Assembly: GCA_960531495.1 (NCBI GenBank)
Contig: OY482851.1
Coordinates: 18,954,636 to 19,018,635 of the forward strand
From: Zeus faber
Taxonomy: Eukaryota > Chordata > Actinopteri > Zeiformes > Zeidae
Length of the DNA: 64,000 bases
Reading direction: 5' to 3'
A program made the position numbers and the translations under genes. Positions within the stretch are counted from its first letter, which is position 1. Each line of letters starts with the position of its first letter. The notes below the pieces were generated by a model that saw nothing but the letters and a program-made list of their open reading frames with translations, was not told the DNA's origin and did not search any database. This document shows positions 21,188-30,464 of the stretch, piece by piece.

Positions 21188-22207
21188 CGGTGGAAGTCCA
21201 CCAGACGCGTTGGTGCAGCGAGCGGGCGCTGTTAAAAAATATTTCAATCGCTGTTGTTTTCAATAATCCTTTTCTGTGTACGACCATCTGGGACGCTTCA
21301 CCACCTAGCCAGGGGAGCCGGTGGAAAAACAACGTTGCGCATTGCGCCTATACGCTGCGCCAACGCGCACCGTAAGTGCACGCTTCCTATGAAATACATG
21401 TTAATCCAATGTTGCCTGCTCAATCTGCCACGCGGCATTTCTCTATTTTTGCATGAGAGGTCCAACTGTGTGTGACTTCGCAAGCCTTTCCATAGAAACA
21501 CGAGATAAAACAACATAGAAATATTTTTGTAAGAGTGCAATGAATTCAAATGTGTTTCATATGTGTATACATTGTCCCAGAGACCTCGAGCTGCTGTTGG
21601 ATTTGCTTATTGATGAAGACCCATTTTAAACACAAAGAACAAACGTGTCTGTGTGTGTGTGTGACTGTGGGAGGAGTGGGGAGAGGAGACGGGGATTCAA
21701 GTTCATTGCTGGGTTGTTATAACTTGCATAAATTCATCTGATTGGATGGGAGGTGTCCAGTATAGTGTGGAAGGAGAGGAGAGAGGGAAGGAGAGGAGAG
21801 AGGGAACTAAGGAGAGCGCTGGGTGCAAGTGGAAGGAGAAAGAGTGTCTGAAGAGAAGGTCATAATAAAAAGGGACAAGACCATCCTAGGTTGTTATTTT
21901 CCGACGGGACACCTCAAACCCCGGGGTAGTTGTAAGCCTCGTGGCAATAAAACCAGCTTCAGCCTTGCACAGAGGGAAGTTCCGTCTGGGTCTCCTTCAT
22001 TGTGTCTGTCTGGTCAACCCTGCCACACATCACAGTATTGTCACACTGTGTGTTAAAAAATATTTCAATCGCTGTTGTTTTCAGTATTCCATTTCTCTGT
22101 ACGACACGTCTGGGACGCCTCACCACGCAGCCGGTGGAGCCGGTGGAAAAACAACGCTGCGCATTGCGCCCATACGCTGCGCCAACGCGCCCAGTGGACT
22201 TCTACCG
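21188..22207. mobile_element. Inverted-repeat DNA transposon with TTA duplication (family C, copy 1)
   Basis: The element begins CGGTGGAAGTCCACCAGACG and its far end, read on the minus strand, begins CGGTAGAAGTCCACTGGGCG. Both sides are flanked by TTA (21185-21187 and 22208-22210). A sister copy in the opposite orientation lies at 45743-46628 and is flanked by TGA, so the target duplication is 3 bp of the form T-N-A, close to the TWA preference of PIF/Harbinger elements. The right subterminal block (22054-22200) is repeated in the same orientation near the left end (21233-21371). There is no transposase frame. A purine-rich GGAGAGGA stretch lies at 21768-21800. Confidence 0.8.
21233..21371 (+). 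repeat. Internal direct duplication of the right end of family C copy 1
   Basis: The block from TTAAAAAATATTTCAATCGC to the 'ACGCTGCGCCAACGCGC' part matches 22054-22200 closely in the same orientation. It is absent from this position in the sister copy at 45743. It may reflect gene conversion or a nested end. Confidence 0.7.
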
Positions 22208-22210
22208 TTA

Positions 22211-23351
22211 AACTGAATCCGAAAACTGAGACTACTGTCGGAACCACGTCTCCTAGTGGCAGTCTAGTGCTACTGTCAAGATTTTGCAACTTAAAATCGG
22301 AGAACAACAGAAAATAAAAAAAATACGCTTGATTCATTTCCATGAAAATTGATTTAATAATAATGGATAATTATAATTATATGATTATTATGGTGACACC
22401 CAACTTTAACGTTAAGACCATCATTATCTTGTATACACAACTTATTTACTTAGCTTCTGGTCTTCGTGTCGGATCCAAAATGTATTGCAAGAGCTGGAAA
22501 ATTACAGTGCAAGACCAAATTGGATGCAGACCAGGGCTTAATTTGTGCCGGATCCTGCCGGAACATGTTCCGGGACCTCCCAGATCGGGACTGGCACCTA
22601 TTTAATTGGATACGGCAGCTCCGCACAAGCTGCGGAGCTGCGGCTTGAGCTGCGAGCTCTGCGTTCCCCTTTTCTCCAAACGAAACAAATCGAAATGGTG
22701 TGTGTTTAGATGATTAAAATCGGCCCTCTAGTGGTCCTCTTGTGCTGGTGTTTAGATTTCTCTAGACCGATTGATAAAGATTGGACATGATAACGTTTGC
22801 TCGGCAGGACATTTGCCATTTTCACTTAATTACAATTTAAAACGTAATTTATATAGTGTTTGCAAAGTGCGAAAAAAGAAATACACACAATTAATTAAAA
22901 TAAACAGAGATTTATTGTTAGTGAAGATGATGACACCCAACGTTTATCTCAGTAACATTTTATGTACTTAACATCCAGATCGGTTCAACAGTAAATTCTG
23001 GTTGTGAGGTCGGATCCAAAACATTTTCGCGGTAGTTTAAAAACTACAATTTCGCATTCGGTTTACTACTCTACCATAGAAAAGGACTTCCGGTGGGTCA
23101 TTGTTGTTTGTTGGATTTGGTGTAAAACTGGTTCAGCGATGCTCTAGTTGAATGGACAAGAGGCAGCAGAGACCTAGCAGCTCTCTAACAGCCGTCACTC
23201 ACGGCAATCACTCTGAGTACCTTTCCCCAAAGTAATGAATACTCAAGTTCCAGCTTGACGGAATGATTTAGACAACAGTGACGTCACATACAGACGCCTT
23301 GACTTTGAGTCGCGCTACTTCTTGCCTTTCGCCTTTAGGGGTTTTAGCCAT
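22211..23351. other. No gene; partial tandem duplication
   Basis: Two segments share the order 'GACACCCAAC ... TCGGATCCAAAA' (22392-22480 and 22931-23022), which suggests an old duplication about 540 bp apart. The part 22530-22650 contains palindromic GC-rich words (CCGGATCCTGCCGGAACATG; AGCTGCGGAGCTGCGGC) and is probably a repeat fragment. No coding region is supported. Confidence 0.35.
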
Positions 23352-24520
23352 TTCAAGATTCAAGATTTAAGAGGTTTATTCGTCACAAACATATACATAC
23401 TTTCATACATATATACAGTGAAATGTCAATGCAACGCACCCAGTGATTACTCGCAATATGTTCTAGACTGAACACAATAGCTGCCTAAAAGAATTCTACT
23501 TGACTAACTAACTGATTCCTAAAACGTAATGCAGTAAGTCAAATACTATAGAATAAAATTAAATAAAAAAAAACCTCAAAGGTAATGCAGAGTGGGGGTA
23601 CAAAATAGAATAAAGGGAATAGACGTATGTATATGGGATAGGCTATTTATGTACATACAGATATGTGCATTAAAGTGGCATGTGAATAAAGTGAGGTAGT
23701 GTGTGTGCAGTACGGTGCAGCAATACGGTAACACCGAACAACCCAGAACAGTGACACAGTATGGGGTACAGTATGCTACATACAGTACAGTGAAGTAGTG
23801 GAGCCTATGTGTGTTGCTCAGTGAGTACCTCTGGTGAGGTCAGCATTTACAGTTCTTATGGCTTGCGGGAAGAAACTCTGTCTCAGTCTCTTTGTTCTCG
23901 CTGTGTGACTGTAGAGGCGCTTGCCTGACCGCAGCAGCTGGAACAGTTCGTTGTTGGGGTGGTGAGGATCCTTCATGATCCTGCGGGCTCTGCTGCTACA
24001 CCTCCTGGTGTATAAGTCCTGCAGGGAGGGGAGGGTAGTTCCAGTGGTACGTTCAGCTGAACGCACCACCCTCTGCAGGGCCCGCCTGTCCTGAGCAGTA
24101 CAGTTCCCAAACCAGGCAGTGATATTGCCTGTCAGGATGCTCTCCACTGCTCCAGAGTAGAAGGACTTGAGGATCCTCACTGAGACCCGGAATTTCCTCA
24201 GTTGCCTGAGGTGGTAACGACGCTGCCTCGCCCATCTCACCAGAGTGTCTGTTTGTAAAGTCCATGTTAAGTCCTCTGTGATGTGGACTCCCAGGTACTT
24301 GAAGCGGCTCACCCTGTCGACAGAAGTCCCATTAATCACCAAAGGCGTGTACGTCCTCGATTGTAATCCACGCCTAAAGTCCACAATCAGCTCCTTAGTT
24401 TTGCTGACATTCAGGCGGAGGCTGTTGTCCTGGCACGAGAGTGACAGGTCAGTCACCTCCTCACGGTAGGCCTTCTCATCGGTAATCAGGCCCACGACAG
24501 CGATGTCGTCAGCAAACTTT
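23352..24520 (-). mobile_element. 5'-truncated L2-type LINE
   Basis: On the minus strand the element runs from about 24520 to a 3' end at 23352. It carries the C-terminal part of a reverse transcriptase, then about 460 bases of 3' UTR, then an AATAAA signal (23374-23379 in reverse) and the repeated TTGAATC terminus. The 5' break falls just before the catalytic FADD box, where the sequence becomes T-rich on the plus strand, typical of incomplete reverse transcription. L2 LINEs are abundant in fish. Without an endonuclease or most of the polymerase domain it is dead. Confidence 0.85.
23818..24519 (-). CDS. Partial LINE reverse transcriptase, C-terminal part
   Basis: The frame is open from 24519 to the stop at 23818. 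It begins KFADDIAVVGL, with the catalytic Phe-Ala-Asp-Asp at 24505-24516, and continues through SKTKELIVDF, the 'thumb' signature FKYLGVHI, and the conserved C-terminal stretch ending SFFPQAIRTVN. The apparent Met start at 24495 lies inside the domain and is not the true start. About 230 residues remain of a protein usually near 1,000. No internal stop or frameshift was seen, so the copy is probably fairly young. It encodes no complete enzyme. Confidence 0.85.
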   Translation of the reverse strand, partial: KFADDIAVVGLITDEKAYREEVTDLSLSCQDNSLRLNVSKTKELIVDFRRGLQSRTYTPLVINGTSVDRVSRFKYLGVHITEDLTWTLQTDTLVRWARQRRYHLRQLRKFRVSVRILKSFYSGAVESILTGNITAWFGNCTAQDRRALQRVVRSAERTTGTTLPSLQDLYTRRCSSRARRIMKDPHHPNNELFQLLRSGKRLYSHTARTKRLRQSFFPQAIRTVNADLTRGTH

Positions 24521-25198
24521 ATTTTTTTTACATTTCAGTTGTGGCTCAGTTGAACTAAGTTGTGCAGTATTTGATCCCAAAAACAGTATTCAACATTTCA
24601 CAGGAAATGTATTGGCTTGATGAACAAATTATATTGTCTTATTGTTTTATTAGGGAATTATAATGGTGTAATGTTTCACCTGACGCAGCACTGTAGCAAT
24701 TCCCTTCTTGGCTGTGACAATCTTTTGGTCATTGCAATATTACAATATTAAACACACAAAAGGTGTGTTAGAAAATGTGTAATATTTTTTTTTATAAACA
24801 AAAAAAAGGAAGACAAAAAAGTCGAGGAGCACAGCGCTCGTTAAATCCCTCCAAATATCCATTCTCAATGACTGGCAGAATTTTTTGGGTTCAATTCACA
24901 TCAATTATCACCTCCATTTGTTTTGCATCGCTTTAGGGATCAGCAGTTCATTTTGCTTCGTGATTTTCACAAGTACACTGGAGTGTGATGGGGTTTTGTG
25001 TATTTTTTGTGAACTGATGTTACTTGATGTTAAAAAATCCAATTTATAGCATTATCTCCCACTTAATGAGCAAAAGTCAGGTGATTTTAATACTTTACTT
25101 GGCCATAGATAAAAATCGTATAAACGGATCCAGGTCCATTGGAATAAATGAGAAAATTGTAAAGTACATGAAAAAGTCAAAAAATATTGGCAGTAATA
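24521..25198. other. No recognisable gene
   Basis: AT-rich DNA with A-runs at 24785-24820. No supported feature. Confidence 0.5.
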
Positions 25199-25787
25199 AT
25201 AATAATAAAATATTGTTGCCGGCAGCAATACAGAGGGTCCAGTATTGACACCAATTACAAATCTTCGACTACCCATTGGAACGTAGCATCAGTCCTTGTG
25301 TCGCTGTCTTTACATCAACATTACGTCTAACACGAGTTACAATTTTCCGAGTTTCCATTGAACGTAGCATCGGCTGACGTAATGTAGCTGTCTACTACCT
25401 GTAGTCCACAGAGTCCTGCCTCATGGTGTCTCTGTGGAAGGAAATCGCTCCTAACATCACAATTCCATTCAAACGGACCAAACACTGCATGTCCCTCATT
25501 TCATCAACTTTTTAAACTTTTTGGACTAAAATAAAACAGGCACGATTCAGACCTGTTGCTCTGGAGCTGCGGGCGAACTCCATGTGTGAGGACACAAACA
25601 CTGAATATTTTTTGGACTGTTTTGGACTCCTACAGTTTGTGTGTTATGACTGGCTCGAATGCCGCAAAAGAAGGAGGGACACAGTACCGGGTTAAATGCA
25701 AACAGAATGTGTTTGTATTTACAAGAAGGGCAACATAGATAAAATATCAAATGAAACACCCCACCGACGTCACGCAGATAAGGCGAT

Positions 25788-25819
<32 letters not shown>

Positions 25820-26290
25820 GCACGCAGTTTGTAACCAGTACAGAGCGATGGAGTCTACACTACGTAACTTGCACGGTGCAAATGTGTGTTCGTAGCCACA
25901 GCCTGCACATACAGTTTGTAAGCAAATATGATGATGATGTCACAACTTCATCTTACTCTAAGCATCTTACTCCACAAACGCATCTCGCTTCACCGCACGA
26001 CCGTAAGTTCAAGAACCTTGGTTTATCAGCGATGCATGAACGTTCGAGTACTTCTGCTCAATCGTTTTTTTCACTAATTCCTGTTCCCTATGTGGCTCGA
26101 TATGGATGGAACTTGAACCGCGACATGTCTTTGACGTCCCAGTTCTAACGAGACCTCAACCGTGTCCGTCACTCCAGCGGGTGTCGTATTCAGACACTTT
26201 TAGTCGGAAAAATGCCAAGTAGAATAATAATAATAATAATCCGAACAATAACAATAGGGTTTAATCCCTACGGGATAGATCCCTATTAAT
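25199..26290 (+). mobile_element. Family B repeat, copy 1
   Basis: The head follows an (AAT)n stretch: GCCGGCAGCAATACAGAGGG at 25218-25237. The tail is 'AACAATAACAATA' followed by a small hairpin (26254-26286) and TTAATAATAA. Parallel heads (GCTGCAGGCAGCAATAC) occur near 50908, 53426 and 63489. Interior blocks match the copies at 53418-54440, 63481-64000 and, inverted, 56575-57310. About 25550-25740 keeps a coding remnant (Trp-Leu-Glu-Cys-Arg-Lys-Arg-Arg-Arg-Asp) shared with the 56.6-kb copy. A (CA)n run lies at 25790-25815. Transposon class not determined. Confidence 0.55.
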
Positions 26291-27099
26291 AATAACACTT
26301 TAATGCCAAATATGAAGTATAATAATTAAACTAAGGAAGGGTGTTTCCTATTGTGACTAATTTAATTTAGAGGGCTGTTTTGTAAAATTTTTGCACAGGA
26401 TGATTTGATTTATCTGCCGATTAAAGAAGATTAAACCTCTATGTGTTGAAATTCAGACCAAGGAATAATATGCAGAGATTTTTTCCCATTTGCCATTTAG
26501 TAGCTCTCTCTCTCTCTCTCTCCCCATGTGTGGACTCAGGTAAAAAAAAAATATATATATATATATATATTTCTACATCTTCCATATTATTATTTTTAGA
26601 CATTTTTCAATTGAGCTTTTTTTGGTTAATAATTCATGAATATTACATAATTTATTACGGTCTTGTTTATGCATGACTCTCCACCTAAGGGTTAAGTGAG
26701 TTTTTTTATTTTGATGTAGTCGGCATAGTGTGATCATCTTTTTGTTGTTGTTTTTAAACGCAGTCTTGCAACTTCTTTTCTAACCTACCTTTAAAAATAT
26801 ATCTAAAAGACAATATACTATTGTACAATAGTATATTGTACCATGCCTACCCCTGGTACATATTTATATATTGTTATTGACATAAACAAAACATGGACTT
26901 TGTCAATTTGCTAATGCTAATAATGCTAACAGTGCTAATCATATTAATAATACAAAACACATTTTACATGATACATCATAGTAGTACCAATACAAACATA
27001 AATATTAATTTAAATAATAACTATACAAATACTACATGATTTCACATTTAATACAACATATATTAAATACATTTATACACATTATACACATAATTCATA
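26291..27099. other. No gene; small simple repeats and a palindrome
   Basis: Holds a (CT)n run (26505-26521), an AT run (26549-26570) and a perfect palindrome (26810-26839). Otherwise AT-rich with no domain-bearing frame. Confidence 0.5.
26810..26839. repeat. Perfect 30-bp palindrome
   Basis: ACAATATACTATTGT (26810-26824) is followed immediately by its exact reverse complement (26825-26839) with no spacer. Confidence 0.9.
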
Positions 27100-27217
27100 A
27101 TATTATTAATAATAATAGTAATAGTAATAATAATATTATTAGTAATAATAGTAGTAGTTATCATAATAATAATAATAATAATAATAATATTACTACTACT
27201 ATTAGTAGACTATTATT

Positions 27218-27274
<57 letters not shown>
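27100..27274. repeat. (ATA/TAA)n trinucleotide repeat
   Basis: An imperfect then near-perfect AAT-type array. The Asn/Ile-rich frame across it is an artefact. Confidence 0.9.
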
Positions 27275-27728
27275 TTGATAGTAATAATTGACAGTAGTTT
27301 TTATTATATTTTTTCATAGTACCAAGCCTTTTTACCCACTCTGTAATTGACAATGGTGTGACATGAGCTTAATTTTACTAAATCATTATTGAACACATTG
27401 TGTTCTCCCTCTTGAATAAGGTGTTGTGGTAATAGTTCGCTCTGTAATCTGAAGATGATTTGAAGAGACAGATCATTTTTCACTGTCTGTGTCTTCTGCC
27501 AAGGAGATAAGGCACTCTTAAAAATGGTTTCATATTCAACATTACATATTTTAGGATAAATGGGTCATACTAAAACAGACAATTTGACTGGAACTACTCA
27601 ATAGGACTTTGTCAATCAAATGGTTTAACCCTCCTGATTTGAAGTATTTGACAGCAATGATGGGAGTTGTAATAGGAAGTGTCATCAGTGTATCGAGACA
27701 TCGCTGGAGGAAGAGAAGCAGCTCTACT
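27275..27728. other. No recognisable gene
   Basis: No supported feature. Confidence 0.45.
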
Positions 27729-27736
27729 CTTTAACC

Positions 27737-28483
27737 CACTGGTCCCCAAACTACGGCCCGGGGGCCGGTTATGCCCCCACACACAATTGGCCTAGCCCCC
27801 TGAATAACGTCAGAAATGCACATTGAACATTCCTTTTTCATGATATTTGTATTGAGTGTTATGTGTTAAAATAATGAATAATTTATGTCGTAAATACAAG
27901 TTTTATTAGCCAGTACCTATCTTCCTCGAAGTCCCCCTGTCCTCTAGCCTTGTTCCATCAGTCTTTCTTGCAAGGTCTTTACAGTCCCGATCACAAGAAA
28001 GACTCGCCTTTGATTTGAATCGATGCCTTGACAGTCAACACCTTCAGCCAATCAGATTAACCAAATGCATGACGCTATGAGTGCGCACAGCGTGAACACA
28101 ATCTACGTCAGAGATTTTCTCTCTTATTTTTTTTTTGTTTTTTTTACCTCAAGCAATAACTTACACTGAATACAATTTTGGGGGAGTTGTTGGGGAGAAT
28201 GGGGTAATTTATTTTCTCAGAGTAAGGGGCATACATACAGATGTAGACCATTTCAATGACTTCAAAAACTTTTTTGTTTCAAAGCTGTAGAACTACTGAA
28301 CTACCACTACTGCCCCATAAAGATTCAGAATTTGTGACATTTGTTGGACTTTTGGTGAAAAACATGTTTTAATCTTTGATGATATAAATCACTTTGCGAC
28401 TAGTCTAACACATAGGCAGCATATCATTAATAAAGTAAGTACAAACACTTTTAGAGGGGTGCAAAAGCCATTTGTGAACTCTG
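27737..28483. mobile_element. hAT-like non-autonomous transposon with exact 8-bp duplication
   Basis: The left end CACTGGTCCCCAAACTACGG, followed by GCCC-rich sequence, is a familiar hAT/Charlie-type terminus. The right end, read on the minus strand, starts CAGAGTTCACAAATG. CTTTAACC flanks it exactly on both sides (27729-27736 and 28484-28491), the 8-bp duplication expected for hAT. It is 747 bp long with no transposase frame. Confidence 0.75.
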
Positions 28484-28491
28484 CTTTAACC

Positions 28492-28769
28492 CATTGGGGA
28501 TCATTCCCTTTTCATGAATGCTGTTTTTTTTAGGCTTGTTAAAATCAGTGGACACTTCTCACTAAAATTCTTAACCAGAAGGCTACATGACAAAGAACGG
28601 CAGGATGTGGAGCGTTGATTCTGGACTTTTTTCATATCATGGACTCGTATCATATCATTTGATTCACATTAGGCCACAGACCCCATTTGATAGGATTTTG
28701 TCTCTAGGATCCCAATCTGACAATAGTGGACACAAAGTGAAAGAGACTTCAGAACATTTTGGGCAAATA
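28492..28769. other. Unassigned, probably diverged LINE leader
   Basis: A 72-codon frame (28587-28805) overlaps the start of the LINE endonuclease region, but no clear homology can be seen before about 28770. Confidence 0.3.
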
Positions 28770-30464
28770 CTCACCAGATGCGACCATCCTTATGGGAGAT
28801 TTTAACACAAAGATTGGAGAAGATACCATCGGATTCTAAGAGAGGATGGGAACACACGGACTGGGAGAAATGTGTGAGAAAGGAGAGAAGTTCATAAATA
28901 TCTGTGCTTTGAACAAGCCTTTCATCGGAGGCAGCATCTTCCCCATAAGAAGAAGCAGATTTAGCATCAGACCACCACTTCAGTCCAACACAACTGTTGG
29001 ATTGAAGCTTATGTTACAGACAGAGGCAACGGGAAATAGACAAAAATACAATGTCCATCTGTTGAGGGAAGCAGGAATTCTAGAAGAGTACAGATTAAAA
29101 CTCTCCAACAAATTGGAAGTTCTGCAGGATTTCTCCAGGAAATCAACTTGTCAATGTCAAGAAGTTGTTGGCTACAGGAAATTTTCAAAAAACAAATAGA
29201 TTTTTGCTGAAACTCTACAAAAGACCAAAGTAGGGAAAGAGAAGAAAGCAGCAGTGGCAAACAGCCACACTAGAGCATCCAAAGCAAAGGCACAGTATCC
29301 TTATGCCAACAGCGAAGTAAGGAAGAGTATCAAGGCGGACAAGTTGAAATACATTGAAAGCCCCGCAGAAGAAGCAGAGGACGCAGCAGGCAATGGAAAC
29401 ATGAAGAAGTTGTACCACCAGAGGGGATGTCAGGCAAGTATAGCAAGCCGCAAAGACCAGTGAAAGATAAAGAAGGTAATACCATTATGGCCAAAGAAGG
29501 TCAACTCAATGAATGGGCTGAACGCTTTGAGGAACTGCTTAACAAACCCCCACCACCAAATCCCCCAGATATCCAACCAGCAGAAACTGATCTCCCCATC
29601 AGTTGACTGAAGGATGCAGTTGACCAACAGCTAAGAGATCAACAAGCGGATTCAGGAAGAATCAATCCTGTGTCGACCAGATTGTCACCATTATCATCGA
29701 GCAATCATTAGAGTGGACTTCCCCACTGTATGTCAGATTTGTCGACTATGAAAAAGTGTAAGCAGTGTAAGTTTCTCTGTTCACAGTGTGAACAGAGAAA
29801 CTCTCTGGAAGCTTTTGAGACATTATGGAGTTCCCACTAAACTGGTAAACCTTATCAAGAATAGCTATGCTGGAATGGCCCGTAGAGTGATACATGAAGG
29901 AAAGGTTACTAACCAGTTTGAGATCAAGACCGGGATCAGACAGGGTAGCCAATTATCTCTGTTCTTTTTTCTACTAGGCATCGGCTGGGTAATGAGAACA
30001 ACAAATGAACAAAGAAAGAACAGAATCCAGTGGACTTTGTGGACACAGTTGGATGATCTAGACTTTGCAAACGACTTGCCGCAATACTTGCAGCTACCTC
30101 CTCACAAGTAAGACTTAACATCCATAAAGGAAAGACAAAGATCATGTAAATGAATGTTGAACCGATCACACTTGAAGGCAGCAGGCTCGAAGAAGTAGAG
30201 TCCTTTCCTACTTGGGGAGTATCATTGACAAACAGAGGTACAGATGCCAATGTCAAAGCAAGAATAGGCAAGACAAGGACAGCCTTTTTACAGCTCAAGA
30301 ACATCTGGAGCTCTAGAGGGGCACAGCAACCAACAAAAATAAGAAAAGTCAACTCCAGTGTAAAGTCAGTGCTGCTTTCTGGCACCGAGACCTTGAGAAT
30401 GACAAAGAACACAATCAATAAAGCTCAAACTTTTACTGTATCAACAACTGCCTAAGAATAATTA
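28770..30464 (+). pseudogene. RTE-like LINE, endonuclease and reverse-transcriptase part (decayed)
   Basis: Three-frame reading recovers, in order: the endonuclease box GDFN (28795-28806); HGLGEM-EKGEKF--ICAL and GGSIFP (28855-28955); a linker with EVVGYRK and NMKKLYHQRG; 'EGQLNEWAERFEELLN' (29493-29545); and the polymerase signatures FVDYEKV, TLWKLLRHYG and TGIRQGSQLS. The catalytic box here is LDFANDL, so the first catalytic Asp has become Asn. The thumb region follows with DANVKARIGKTRTAFLQLKN (30244-30303). Frameshifts and stops are numerous. The order matches a family of non-L1 LINEs in animals related to RTE and to 'craniofacial development protein 2'-like copies. It is interrupted at 30465. 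Confidence 0.8.
29770..29802. repeat. Perfect hairpin inside the LINE (16-bp arms)
   Basis: AGTTTCTCTGTTCACA (29770-29785), one base, then its exact reverse complement. The right arm is genuine LINE coding sequence (VNRETL). The left arm is an inverted local copy that replaces the expected motif. Confidence 0.85.

Noticed and set aside
29936..30418. 160-codon minus-strand frame, the longest apart from the LINE at 23.8-24.5 kb
   Set aside because: It is antisense to the recognisable reverse-transcriptase thumb region of the RTE-like LINE on the plus strand.
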